Part shown: piece by piece, positions 38,091-46,424 of the stretch | Numbering within the stretch: position 1 is the first letter of the stretch | How the letters are laid out: every line of letters begins with the position of its first letter | Source of the DNA: Neorhizobium alkalisoli | GTDB lineage: Bacteria; Pseudomonadota; Alphaproteobacteria; Rhizobiales; Rhizobiaceae | NCBI RefSeq assembly: GCF_002968635.1 | Contig: NZ_PVBN01000001.1 | Span: 620,001 to 684,000 of the forward strand | Length of the DNA stretch: 64,000 bases | Direction of reading: 5' to 3' | Made by a program: the position numbers and the translations under genes | The notes under the pieces: model-generated | Database searches by the model: none | The model's input: only the letters and a program-made list of their open reading frames with translations | What the model was told of the DNA's origin: nothing

Positions 38091-39896
38091 ATGTCGTCTG
38101 CGGCCATTTTGGAACCGGGCGTTTTCCGTCGATATGCAAGCGATCAGCTGGTCGCGCTGGGGAAGCTGGTTCTCGAAAACGCTTTCCAGCCGATCGTCGA
38201 GATCGGTACCGGCTCCGTCTTTGGTTATGAATCCCTTCTGCGGGGCCAGGAACGGATCGGTTTTTCTTCTCCGCCCGAACTCCTCGATCAGGCGCAGGAA
38301 ATCGGCCAGCTGCTGGCGCTTGAACAGATGATGGCGACGCGGGCGCTTGCGAAATTCGCGAGCGTTCCGGATTATTCCTCCGCCACGCTTTTCCTCAATC
38401 TCGACGTCCGTCTGATCCCGCATGGCCGGCTTTTCATCGAAAAGGTCGTCCAGCATCTGCGGATGGCCAATATCGCGCCGTCTTCGGTCTGCTTCGAGTT
38501 TTCCGAACGGTTCGACAATACCAGCGTGCCGGAATTTGCCGATCTGGTGACCCAGATGCGCAAGGAGGGTTTCAAGCTCGCCATCGATGATTTCGGCGTT
38601 GGCCACGGCGAGATGAAGCTGCTGTGCGACTATCCGGTCGACTATCTGAAGATCGACCGCCATTTCGTCGCCGGCATCGACCGCAACCCGCGCAAGCGGC
38701 ACCTGGTGAAGAACATCGTCAACATCGCGCATGTGCTCGGCATCCGGGTGATTGCCGAGGGCATCGAGACGGAGGCGGAATTTCTCGCCTGCCGCGAATA
38801 TGGTGTCGATCTCGTCCAGGGCTGGTTCATCGCCCGGCCGACGACCTTCGTCAGCGAGCTGCAGCCCTCGTTTCCCTATCTTGCCGATATTGGCCGCTCG
38901 CGCCGCTCCAGCCAGTCGCTCGACGAGATCCTCATCCGCAAGCAGATCGAGCACCTGCCGACGGTCTACGAGAACGAAAGCATCGACAGCGTCTTCGAAC
39001 TCTTCCGGCGCAATCCCCGCCAGGCCTTTTTCCCCGTCCTCAACGCCAATGGCGAACCGCGCGGCGTCATCAACGAATATCACCTCAAGGAATATATCTA
39101 TCAGCCGTTCGGCCGCGACCTTTTGAAGAACAAGGTCTACGAGCGCACCATCGCCCATTTCGTCGACCGCGCGCCGATCATCGGGCTCGACGCGGAAGCT
39201 GAGGAACTGATGAGCCTGTTTGCCAATATGGACAACAGCGCCTGCGTCATCCTGACGGAGAACATGCGTTACGCCGGGGTCGTCTCGGCCGCCTCGCTCA
39301 TCAAGGTCGTCAACGAGAAGCAGCTGAAGATCGCGCAGGACCAGAACCCGCTGACGAGCCTGCCGGGCAACCGGGCCATCCGCGACTTCATGCAGGAGGC
39401 CGGGCGCGACGACGAGCAGACCCGCTTCTTCTGCTATTGCGACTTCGACCATTTCAAGCCGTTCAACGACCATTACGGCTTCCATATGGGCGATCACGCG
39501 ATCTCGCTGTTTGCGGCGCTGGTGCGGCGCTACTTCTTTTCGGACGACGATTTCCTCGGGCATGTGGGTGGCGACGATTTCTTCATCGGCGTACGGGACT
39601 GGACGCGCGATGAACTGACGGAAATTCTCGAGCGGCTTCTTTCCGATTTCCATGACGACGTGATCGAGCTTTATTCGCCTGAAGAACGGGCTGCGGGAAA
39701 AATCCGCGGGCACGACCGCTTCGGCGAGGAACGTGACTTTCCGCTGCTTCGCTGCTCGATCGGCGTGCTTGAGCTGCCGCAGGGCCTGTTGCTCGATGAT
39801 GTCAGCCGCATCGGCGCCGAGATCGCCGCCGTCAAGGCCGAATCCAAGGACAATGACGGCGGCCTCGTCTTCGCGAGCTTCGGCGAGGCAAAGTAA
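38091..39896 (+). CDS. EAL-CBS-GGDEF protein (cyclic di-GMP signalling)
   Basis: 601 residues in unusual order. EAL domain (about 25-265) with ESL at 47-49, N103, E136, DD166-167, K187, E223 and Q243, so the phosphodiesterase residues look complete. Two CBS motifs (about 285-415) may bind a nucleotide. A C-terminal GGDEF-like domain (about 416-580) has GGDDF at 493-497 and no RxxD inhibitory site, so cyclase activity is doubtful. There is no membrane helix, hence cytosolic. Likely a phosphodiesterase modulated by its CBS or GGDEF parts. Stands alone. Confidence 0.9.
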   Translation: MSSAAILEPGVFRRYASDQLVALGKLVLENAFQPIVEIGTGSVFGYESLLRGQERIGFSSPPELLDQAQEIGQLLALEQMMATRALAKFASVPDYSSATLFLNLDVRLIPHGRLFIEKVVQHLRMANIAPSSVCFEFSERFDNTSVPEFADLVTQMRKEGFKLAIDDFGVGHGEMKLLCDYPVDYLKIDRHFVAGIDRNPRKRHLVKNIVNIAHVLGIRVIAEGIETEAEFLACREYGVDLVQGWFIARPTTFVSELQPSFPYLADIGRSRRSSQSLDEILIRKQIEHLPTVYENESIDSVFELFRRNPRQAFFPVLNANGEPRGVINEYHLKEYIYQPFGRDLLKNKVYERTIAHFVDRAPIIGLDAEAEELMSLFANMDNSACVILTENMRYAGVVSAASLIKVVNEKQLKIAQDQNPLTSLPGNRAIRDFMQEAGRDDEQTRFFCYCDFDHFKPFNDHYGFHMGDHAISLFAALVRRYFFSDDDFLGHVGGDDFFIGVRDWTRDELTEILERLLSDFHDDVIELYSPEERAAGKIRGHDRFGEERDFPLLRCSIGVLELPQGLLLDDVSRIGAEIAAVKAESKDNDGGLVFASFGEAK

Positions 39897-39974
39897 CCGC
39901 GCGGCGGAACGTCGCCTTTCCGTCGGCAATGGACTGTCCTAAGTCAGTGGCAAGCCACTGAGAGGAGTCCTGCC

Positions 39975-40979
39975 ATGTCGCTTCCCATCCAAATGCGTTT
40001 CGTCGATCTTCCGTCCTTCGGCGCCCCGGAGGTGATGGTTCTGGCGACCGGGCCGATGCCCGGGCTGCGGTCCGGAGAGATCCTGGTGAAGGTCGAGGCG
40101 GCTGGCGTCAACCGGCCGGATGTGGCGCAGCGTAGCGGCAATTATCCGCCGCCGAAGGACGCCAGCCCCATTCTGGGATTGGAAATTGCCGGCGAAGTCG
40201 TCGCGCTGGGCGAGGGTGTGAGCGAATTCCGGATCGGCGACAAGGTCTGCGCGCTCGCGAACGGCGGCGGGTATGCGGAATTCTGCGCTGTGCCGGCCAG
40301 CCAGGCATTGCGCTGGCCGAGGGGGTATGACGCGGTCAAGGCCGCAGCCCTCTGCGAGACCTTCTTCACCGTCTGGGCCAACCTTTTCCAGATGGCCGGT
40401 CTCACCGAAGGCGAAAGTGTATTGATCCACGGCGGCACGAGCGGCATCGGCACCACGGCGATCCAGCTCGCGCGCGCTTTCGGCGCGACCGTTTACGCCA
40501 CCGCGGGTTCGAAGGAAAAATGCGAGGCCTGCGAAAAGCTCGGCGCCCTCAGGGGCATCGATTACAAGAGCGAGGATTTTGCCGAGGTCATCAAGACGGA
40601 AACCGGCGGTCGGGGTGTCGACGTCGTGCTCGACATGATCGGCGCTGCCTATTTCGAGAAGAACCTGTCGGTGCTCGCCAAGGATGGTTGCCTGTCGATC
40701 ATCGCTTTCCTGGGCGGCAATATGGCGGAAAAGGTCAACCTGAGCCCGATCATGGTGAAGCGGCTGACGGTCACAGGCTCCACCATGCGACCGCGCACGG
40801 CGGACGAAAAGCGGGCGATCCGCGACGATCTCCTGGGACAGGTCTGGCCGTTGCTGGAGGAGGGAAGGGTGGCCCCGGTGATCCACTCCGTCCTGCCGTT
40901 CGCAGAAGTTGCGGAGGCGCACAGGCTGATGGAAAGCAGCAGCCATATCGGCAAGATCGTGTTGAGATTGGATGGCTGA
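39975..40979 (+). CDS. NAD(P)H-quinone oxidoreductase, zinc-free MDR family
   Basis: 334 residues of the quinone oxidoreductase/PIG3-type branch of the medium-chain dehydrogenases. [19 protein letters not shown] and [15 protein letters not shown], the NADPH-binding [16 protein letters not shown], and [17 protein letters not shown] are typical. No structural zinc cysteines. It probably reduces quinones or enones in the cytosol. ATG 39975 with GAGGAG eight bases upstream. Alone between EAL protein and small ORF. Confidence 0.92.
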   Translation: MSLPIQMRFVDLPSFGAPEVMVLATGPMPGLRSGEILVKVEAAGVNRPDVAQRSGNYPPPKDASPILGLEIAGEVVALGEGVSEFRIGDKVCALANGGGYAEFCAVPASQALRWPRGYDAVKAAALCETFFTVWANLFQMAGLTEGESVLIHGGTSGIGTTAIQLARAFGATVYATAGSKEKCEACEKLGALRGIDYKSEDFAEVIKTETGGRGVDVVLDMIGAAYFEKNLSVLAKDGCLSIIAFLGGNMAEKVNLSPIMVKRLTVTGSTMRPRTADEKRAIRDDLLGQVWPLLEEGRVAPVIHSVLPFAEVAEAHRLMESSSHIGKIVLRLDG

Positions 40980-41069
40980 AGGGGGCTTTTCGACTGAAAG
41001 CTCGCGAATGATAGCGCCAGAAAATTGATTGGCAACTCAATTATATACGCAATCGTTCACATAACTTGC

Positions 41070-41098
41070 CTTGCAGACTCGGGCTTTGGCCCCTACCT
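41070..41098 (+). promoter_or_regulatory. Possible sigma-70 promoter of the 24-codon ORF
   Basis: CTTGCA, 17 bases, CTACCT, matching the rhizobial CTTGAC-N17-CTATAT consensus at four of six positions in each box. Predicted transcription start near 41105, 32 bases before the ORF. Confidence 0.4.
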
Positions 41099-41136
41099 TC
41101 ATCCCATCATCAACGTAATGAAAGGAAGGTGATCCA

Positions 41137-41211
41137 ATGTCTAATGAGATTTCGGTCTGCGTAACGGGCAATGGAAAGGTGACGGTTTTGACGGGGCAGC
41201 CCTCGGCCTGA
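41137..41211 (+). CDS. Putative 24-residue small protein
   Basis: ATG at 41137 follows a very strong Shine-Dalgarno (AAGGAAGGTGAT, 41122-41133). The 24 codons encode a peptide starting MSNEISVC, with one cysteine (residue 8), a central TGNGKVT and an ending TGQPSA; no signal peptide or membrane segment. A plausible promoter lies upstream and a hairpin with a U-rich tail follows at 41273-41305, so this looks like a complete miniature transcription unit. I do not recognise it. It could instead be a small RNA. The 426-base gap 40980-41405 contains nothing else. Confidence 0.45.
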   Translation: MSNEISVCVTGNGKVTVLTGQPSA

Positions 41212-41225
41212 ACTTCATCTTCCTT

Positions 41226-41247
41226 CGGGCGGCTTACAAAGCGCCCG
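41226..41247 (+). other. Hairpin after the 24-codon ORF
   Basis: CGGGCG and CGCCCG (41226-41231 and 41242-41247) form a six-base stem with a ten-base loop, 15 bases after the ORF stop. No T run; a structured 3' region or regulatory hairpin is more likely than a terminator. Confidence 0.4.
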
Positions 41248-41272
41248 GGTTCGTTCAACCGGACCAAAACTC

Positions 41273-41305
41273 ATGGAAGGGTCGCCAGCAGCGGCCCTTT
41301 TCCAT
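41273..41305. terminator. Probable bidirectional terminator
   Basis: ATGGAAGGG pairs with CCCTTTTCCAT across a two-base bulge, loop about 13 bases, followed by TTCTA. It could end the small-ORF transcript on the plus strand and the Gate-domain gene on the minus strand. Confidence 0.5.
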
Positions 41306-41405
41306 TTCTAGGCGCCGCAAATGTCCATGCTGGACACGTCTGGCAACCCTTCGATGTCAGTGACAGACCATCCTTCGCGGCCGTTCAATGTGCCCGGCGT
41401 CGCTT

Positions 41406-42386
41406 CTAGCCGCCTGCTGCCGTGTTGCAGTCCGCTCGCCGAAAAGCCCATCCGAAAAAGCTCTGATCTGGAATTGACCGAATGAGATATGCAATCAGAG
41501 CGGTTGCAGAAATCGCGAATACAATCCTGCCGACGAGCACGCCGACAGCGTCCGCGCCCAATGCCATGACGATCAATGTGTCCTCGATTATACTGTGCGC
41601 AAATCCCATGAAGATGCATGAAATAAACACTTGGCGAGGTGACACCTTGCCCGATCGCGCTTCGCGGATGAGCAATCCTCCGCCATAGGAAATTCCCAGA
41701 AACAGGCCGACGGCGGTGAACTGCCCGGTCTCGGCATCTATTCCAGCAAGACGCAGCAGGGGCGCGAGGATCTTCATCAACAGAGCCATGAGCCCGGACA
41801 ATTTCAGAATTTCCAGTCCCCAGGCGAGCGCTGTCAAAATGACGAGCATGAAGACAAGCGCCTCCATCAGCCCTGTAAGGAACCCCATCCAATCGGCAGA
41901 AGCGGTTTTCGGGATCCAGGCCGGGTCCAGCGTTTCGGAGAGCCAACCGGTTGCCGCAAGAAGGTGATGGAGCATAATGGCGTAAAGGATGCTGCCGGCG
42001 ACGCGGATCAGCGTGGTGACGGCAAATCCCGGTCCGGCCTTCTGAATGATCTTCTGCTCGATCGGCAGACCATGGGCAAAAAGCAAAAGCGCCGAGAAAA
42101 CGGTGATGTCCGCGACGGTCAGCGATGACGCCGGCACCAGCGTAAAGATCATCGGAATCGCACCCCATAACCCTACGAGCATCCCGGTCAACCAGGCCAA
42201 CCCCAGTTCCGGGGGCAAGCCGAAAAGCTCCATCACCGGCGCTAGGGCAGGGGAGATGGCCTCGATCAGGCCAATCCGGGACATCACTTCGGTCACGATC
42301 GTAACCGGAACGATGATACGAACGAGCTCCCAGTAGATTTGCAGTGTTTCCCTGGTCTTTTTAACGGCAAATTCGAGTGCTGACAT
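41406..42386 (-). CDS. Nucleoside-recognition (Gate) domain membrane protein
   Basis: 326 residues, eight or more hydrophobic helices with two Gate-like repeats: VPVTIVTEVMSRIGLIEAISP and GMLVGLWGAIPMIFTLVP in the first, GISYGGGLLIREARSGKVS in the second. The family is related to spore maturation SpmA/B and nucleoside transporters, but most members have unknown substrates. Start ATG 42386 (GGGA eight or nine bases upstream) rather than the upstream GTG/ATG frame at 42458. Divergent from an Lrp regulator that probably controls it. Confidence 0.8.
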   Translation of the reverse strand: MSALEFAVKKTRETLQIYWELVRIIVPVTIVTEVMSRIGLIEAISPALAPVMELFGLPPELGLAWLTGMLVGLWGAIPMIFTLVPASSLTVADITVFSALLLFAHGLPIEQKIIQKAGPGFAVTTLIRVAGSILYAIMLHHLLAATGWLSETLDPAWIPKTASADWMGFLTGLMEALVFMLVILTALAWGLEILKLSGLMALLMKILAPLLRLAGIDAETGQFTAVGLFLGISYGGGLLIREARSGKVSPRQVFISCIFMGFAHSIIEDTLIVMALGADAVGVLVGRIVFAISATALIAYLIRSIPDQSFFGWAFRRADCNTAAGG

Positions 42387-42451
42387 CACTGTTTCCCAAA
42401 TCCTGTTGTCTCCGTCGTGTAACCCGACCTCCTTCGCATTTGCGGTCAAAT

Positions 42452-42469
42452 ATTGCATCAGAGTGCAAT
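42452..42469. promoter_or_regulatory. Lrp-type operator
   Basis: ATTGCA-TCAGAG-TGCAAT, a perfect six-base inverted repeat between the divergent Gate-domain and Lrp genes; a further half site ATTGCAT follows at 42473. This is the size and symmetry expected for an AsnC/Lrp-family dimer. Confidence 0.6.
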
Positions 42470-42506
42470 TTTATTGCATTCTTCTTCCGCGGCTTTGGAG
42501 GAGCGT

Positions 42507-42959
42507 ATGGACCGGATCGACAGAAAACTCCTGAATCTTCTGCAGCGTGATGCATCTCGAACCAATGTCGACGTGGCCGATGAGGTCGGACTGTCTCCTT
42601 CGAGCTGCCTGCGTCGCATTCGGCGGCTGCGCCAGACGGGCGTCATCGACAGGATTGTCGCAATTCTCAATCCTGCCCGCACCGGGCGTGCGTTGAAAGC
42701 AATGGTGACGGTCGAATTGAAGCTGCACGGCGAGCAACAGATGCGCCAGTTTTTCGATCGCGCAACCAGAGAGGATGCGGTGGCGCAGGCTTATGCCGTA
42801 ACGGGGGAAGTTGACGTCGTCCTGATGCTGCATCTTCGCGATATGGAGGAATACGATGCGCTTTGTGATCGTCTCTTTCGGGACGAGACAAATGTGGCAA
42901 GGTTCTTCACGATGATGATCATTCGCACTGCAAAGAATGAAACCGCAGTCCCTTTGTAG
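42507..42959 (+). CDS. Lrp/AsnC-family transcriptional regulator
   Basis: 150 residues. N-terminal helix-turn-helix (MDRIDRKLLNLLQRDASRTN, VGLSPSSCLRRIRRLRQTGVI) and C-terminal RAM ligand-binding domain (VTVELKLHGEQQMRQFF, AYAVTGEVDVVLMLHLRDMEEYD). ATG 42507 with GGAGG upstream; longer frame starts are unsupported. Ligand probably an amino acid. Likely represses or activates the divergent membrane protein and itself. Confidence 0.92.
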   Translation: MDRIDRKLLNLLQRDASRTNVDVADEVGLSPSSCLRRIRRLRQTGVIDRIVAILNPARTGRALKAMVTVELKLHGEQQMRQFFDRATREDAVAQAYAVTGEVDVVLMLHLRDMEEYDALCDRLFRDETNVARFFTMMIIRTAKNETAVPL

Positions 42960-43016
42960 TCGACACTCAGTTGGTGTCTTGCCGAACCGACCGTCTCATC
43001 CCTGATCGCCTTTGCA

Positions 43017-43559
43017 TCAACCCTTCCGACAGTTGAAACTCGAAGAGCGGCGAGCGCTCCGCCACGCTGCGAGGAGCCTCTCGACATTGGCATCCGCACC
43101 ATCGGCCGAGTTCAGTTCGATGTCGTAGGTTTTGCCGACGTGAACGGCTTCATAGTCGCGCTTGGCGCTACCTACGGGCCGGTCACCTCGAGCTTTTTCC
43201 CGCTCGGTCAGCACTTCGAGCGGGCAATGGACGGCGACGAAAAATACATCGTGATGGCGCAACAGATTGTCGAGCGTCTCCAGCCAGCCCTCGGTATCCA
43301 GAATGTGTTCCAGGATCAAATCGTTGCCGGCATCGGCATAAACCGCAAGCGATGCGTGAAAACCGTCGAAGAAGGCTTTTCGAGCATTTGCCCATATGAA
43401 CTCGCCGGTGCGAAAACGGCTTGAAGGGAGCACTCCCGAGTCGCGGAGGTGATCTATGGATATGTGCCAGAATGGTTTTTCAATCCGGGCCTGGAGCTTT
43501 TTGGCGATGGTCGATTTTCCGCTGCTGGATGCGCCGTGAAGAAAGATGATCTGTGCCAT
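43017..43559 (-). CDS. P-loop kinase, chloramphenicol-phosphotransferase-like
   Basis: 180 residues. Walker A GASSSGKSTIAKKLQ near the N-terminus; ISIDHLRDSG, DLILEHILDTEGWL, VFFVAVHCPLEVLTEREKARGDRPVG match the chloramphenicol phosphotransferase-like AAA family. Such proteins phosphorylate small hydroxylated substrates; the real substrate is unknown and chloramphenicol resistance should not be assumed. ATG 43559 is chosen over an ATG seven codons upstream. Confidence 0.82.
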   Translation of the reverse strand: MAQIIFLHGASSSGKSTIAKKLQARIEKPFWHISIDHLRDSGVLPSSRFRTGEFIWANARKAFFDGFHASLAVYADAGNDLILEHILDTEGWLETLDNLLRHHDVFFVAVHCPLEVLTEREKARGDRPVGSAKRDYEAVHVGKTYDIELNSADGADANVERLLAAWRSARRSSSFNCRKG

Positions 43560-43694
43560 GGGAGCCTCCGCCTGCTTCACGCGGAGAAATGTTGCAGCTC
43601 CGTAACGAGAATATGACGACTCCCGACGTATTCCGGAAGCAGCGGATCTTCCGCAGGCCTGTTACGAGCCCTGCCGCTGAGATATTCTTAGCCG

Positions 43695-44753
43695 ATGAAA
43701 CTCAGCCAGACCATAAGGTTCTGTACCTCGGCGGATGGTACACGTATCGCCGTCGCGTCGTGCGGGAAGGGGCAGGTGATCCTGCGCGCCGCGCACTGGC
43801 TGAGCCATGTCGACTACGATCTCGAAAGCCCCGTGTGGCGGCCATGGGTCCAGACGCTTTCGGCAACAAACCGGTTTGTGCGCTACGATCCGCGCGGCTG
43901 CGGCCTGTCGGACCGGCATGTCGCCGATCTCTCGATTGCGGCCTGGCACGCGGATCTGGATGCCGTGGCGGCATCGATCGAAGACCAGCGTTTTGTCCTC
44001 CTCGGTCTTTCGCAGGGTGGCGCTCTCGCGATCGCCTACGCCCTGCGGCATCCCGAACGGGTGTCGCATCTGGTGCTGCTGAACGCCTACGCTCAGGGCG
44101 CCCGGACGAGAGCGCAGACCGACGCCGAACTTCTGGAAGCCGAAACCCTCGTCAATTTCATCCGCATCGGCTGGGGACGCGACAATCCGGCATTTTGCCA
44201 GTTCTTCACCAACCTCTTCATCCCTGACGGAACACCCGAACAGCATCGTTGGTGGGGCGATCTCGAGCGCGTCACGGCAACGGCCGACGTCGCTGCGGAG
44301 TTGCTTCGGCAGATGCAGGGGATCGATGTGCTGGATCTTGCGGCGATGCTTCGCGTCCCGACGCTGATCGCCCATAGTCGCGGCGACTTGCGTGTTCCGT
44401 TCGACCAGGGCTGTAAGCTTGCGGCTGCAATCCCCGGCGCGCGGTTTGTGCCGCTTGAGAGCAAGAACCATGTGCTGTTGCCGGACGAGCCGGCCTGGGC
44501 TGTGTTTCAGGCCGAACTTGCGGCCTTTCTCGGGCAGGACCGGCCAATCCGGCCGCGCGCAATTCGCGATGCGGGTCTGACGCCCGCCGAGGCGACGCTT
44601 CTCGACCTCGTCGCCGAAGGGCTCGACAACCATGCGATCGCGGAACGCCTCGGCAAGAGCGAAAAGACGGTACGCAACCAGCTGTCGGTGATCTTCAGCA
44701 AACTTGGCGTGCACAACCGCTCGCAGGCGATCGTCATCGCATTGTCGGGGTAA
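43695..44753 (+). CDS. Alpha/beta hydrolase fused to a LuxR-type DNA-binding domain
   Basis: 352 residues. N-terminal alpha/beta hydrolase (about 10-275) with nucleophile elbow GLSQGG (Ser106), YDPRGCGLSD and the late catalytic histidine in ESKNHVLLPDEP. After a short linker comes a LuxR/FixJ helix-turn-helix (about 290-352): LTPAEATLLDLVAEGLDNHAIAERL, then KTVRNQLSVIFSKLGVHNRSQA. It suggests a regulator that binds or hydrolyses an ester or lactone signal and controls nearby genes, perhaps the methyltransferase 176 bases downstream. Confidence 0.88.
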   Translation: MKLSQTIRFCTSADGTRIAVASCGKGQVILRAAHWLSHVDYDLESPVWRPWVQTLSATNRFVRYDPRGCGLSDRHVADLSIAAWHADLDAVAASIEDQRFVLLGLSQGGALAIAYALRHPERVSHLVLLNAYAQGARTRAQTDAELLEAETLVNFIRIGWGRDNPAFCQFFTNLFIPDGTPEQHRWWGDLERVTATADVAAELLRQMQGIDVLDLAAMLRVPTLIAHSRGDLRVPFDQGCKLAAAIPGARFVPLESKNHVLLPDEPAWAVFQAELAAFLGQDRPIRPRAIRDAGLTPAEATLLDLVAEGLDNHAIAERLGKSEKTVRNQLSVIFSKLGVHNRSQAIVIALSG

Positions 44754-44929
44754 GTCCGACCGGGGAGGGATTATCGCCCCCATGCAGCGCCGACGGGACA
44801 TCTGTCCCCCACATGGCCTGGTTTTTCCGGCTGCGCGGGACGGACGCATCATGCCCGCCATTGCGACGGGTCTCATCCTCCAGCTCATGGGCGGCAGGAC
44901 GCCGCCTGAAAACCGGGAGGGAATTCGAC

Positions 44930-45979
44930 ATGCCAGAACTCAACCAAACCACGCTGAATGAACTCGTGGGCCGCGTCCTCGGCGACCTTGGCGGAGCAGT
45001 CAGCGTGCCGCTGGTGCGGATAGGCGATGCGCTCGGTCTCTATCAGACCCTCAAGGAGATAGGCCCGGCGAAACCCGACGAGCTTGCCGAGGCTACCGGT
45101 TGCGCGCCTCGCTACGTACGCGAATGGCTGTCGGCGCAAACGGCTTCGGGCTATGTGCATCATGAGCGCGGGCGGTTCTCGCTGACGCCCGAGCAGTCAT
45201 TCATCTTTGCGGAGCCGGACAGCCCGGTCAACCTGATCGGCGCTTTCGATACCGCCGCCGCCATGGTCGAGAACCAGCCGAAGGTGCAGGCCGCCTTCAA
45301 GACCGGCCGAGGGGTGGCCTGGGGCGATCAGGCAGGCTGCATGTTCTGCGCCGTGGCGCGGCTGTTCAGGCCGGGATATGTCAACGCCCTGGTGCAGGAC
45401 TGGCTGCCGGCATTGGACGGCGTCATCGCCAAGCTGGAAGCGGGCGCGACGGTCGCCGACGTCGGATGCGGCCACGGGCTGTCGACGATCCTGATGGCGC
45501 AGGCTTTCCCACGCTCCCGATTCACGGGCTACGACTTCCATCCGGGCTCGATCGCCGCTGCAACCGCCCATGCCCGGGCGCACGAATTGACGAACCTGCA
45601 TTTCGAGGTCGGTCGGGCTCAGGACTTCGAGGGGCGCGACTTCGACCTGATCACCTGCTTCGATTGCCTGCACGACATGGGTGACCCGGAGGCCGCGGCG
45701 GCTCATATCCGCAGGGCGCTGAAGGACGGCGGCACCTGGATGGTCGTCGAGCCTGCGGCCGGAGACACGCTGGAGGAAAATCTCAATCCGGTGGGCCGGC
45801 TCTACTACTCGGCCTCGACGATGATCTGCGTCCCCACCTCGCTGGCGCAGGAGACCGGGCTCGCGCTCGGCGCGCAAGCGGGAGAACGCCGGTTGACCGA
45901 GGTGATCCGGTCAGGTGGCTTCACGCGGGTCAGGCGGGCGGCCCAGACGCCGCTCAACATGGTGCTCGAAGCAACCTGA
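44930..45979 (+). CDS. SAM-dependent methyltransferase with N-terminal winged helix
   Basis: 349 residues. N-terminal winged-helix dimerisation domain (DELAEATGCAPRYVREWLSAQ) and C-terminal Rossmann methyltransferase with SAM motif I DVGCGHGLST (about 177-186), then GYDFHPGSIAAA and FDLITCFDCLHDMGDP. The layout matches the Rv2258c-like and O-methyltransferase-like group. ATG 44930 has GGGAGGG eight bases upstream; the frame extends 5' without a site. Substrate unknown. Likely in one unit with the hydrolase-LuxR gene. Confidence 0.87.
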   Translation: MPELNQTTLNELVGRVLGDLGGAVSVPLVRIGDALGLYQTLKEIGPAKPDELAEATGCAPRYVREWLSAQTASGYVHHERGRFSLTPEQSFIFAEPDSPVNLIGAFDTAAAMVENQPKVQAAFKTGRGVAWGDQAGCMFCAVARLFRPGYVNALVQDWLPALDGVIAKLEAGATVADVGCGHGLSTILMAQAFPRSRFTGYDFHPGSIAAATAHARAHELTNLHFEVGRAQDFEGRDFDLITCFDCLHDMGDPEAAAAHIRRALKDGGTWMVVEPAAGDTLEENLNPVGRLYYSASTMICVPTSLAQETGLALGAQAGERRLTEVIRSGGFTRVRRAAQTPLNMVLEAT

Positions 45980-45989
45980 AGGAAATAGC

Positions 45990-46022
45990 AGCGCCCGTGT
46001 TGGACCAAGCAAGGCGGGCGCT
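45990..46022 (+). terminator. Possible terminator after the methyltransferase gene
   Basis: AGCGCCCG and CGGGCGCT form an eight-base stem around a loop with its own TTGG/CCAA pairing, 11 bases after the stop. No strong T run, so termination is uncertain. Confidence 0.4.
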
Positions 46023-46204
46023 CCTTCGTCCCGATCCTGCCGTCGGCGCGAACCTCCGAGCCTATGCACCAGGCGCATGGGTGGCGTGCTAAGTGCGCGC
46101 TTTTAGAACAACCGAGGCGGGCCTATATAACAGCCATCGAAGCAAACAGAGGGCGCCAAGGACTGGCAGCCAGGCTTCGAAAATCCCAGGAAAGGGGAAC
46201 CATC

Positions 46205-46351
46205 ATGAACGTCGCACGCACTCTCAACAATTGGCGCAAGTACCGTCAGACGGTTGCCGAACTGGGCCGTATGACCCCGCGCGAACTCAACGACCTCGGC
46301 ATCGCACAGAGCGATATCCGCCGCGTTGCTCGCCAAGCCGTCGGCTTCTGA
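46205..46351 (+). CDS. DUF1127 small basic protein
   Basis: 48 residues: NVARTLNNWRKYRQTVAELGR, then the DUF1127 signature ELNDLGIAQSDIRRVARQA. These arginine-rich proteins are abundant in Rhizobiaceae, where some influence phosphate uptake and small RNA or RNA turnover. ATG 46205 has AGGGGAA upstream; the 5' region includes TATATA near 46123, a likely -10 box. A clear terminator follows, making this a single-gene unit. Confidence 0.92.
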   Translation: MNVARTLNNWRKYRQTVAELGRMTPRELNDLGIAQSDIRRVARQAVGF

Positions 46352-46375
46352 TCGCTATCTGACTGCATGTATGTC

Positions 46376-46402
46376 AAACGCCCGCTGGACCGCGGGCGTT
46401 TT
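46376..46402 (+). terminator. Rho-independent terminator of the DUF1127 gene
   Basis: AAACGCCCGC / GCGGGCGTTT, a perfect ten-base stem with a six-base loop, followed by TTGCATTTT. 24 bases after the stop. It could also end the convergent DUF3750 gene. Confidence 0.85.
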
Positions 46403-46424
46403 GCATTTTGCGCATAGCTGATAG

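Noticed and set aside
41037..41267. 76-codon minus-strand frame opposite the 24-codon ORF
   Set aside because: No ribosome site and no recognisable protein pattern; the opposite strand has promoter, ribosome site and terminator.
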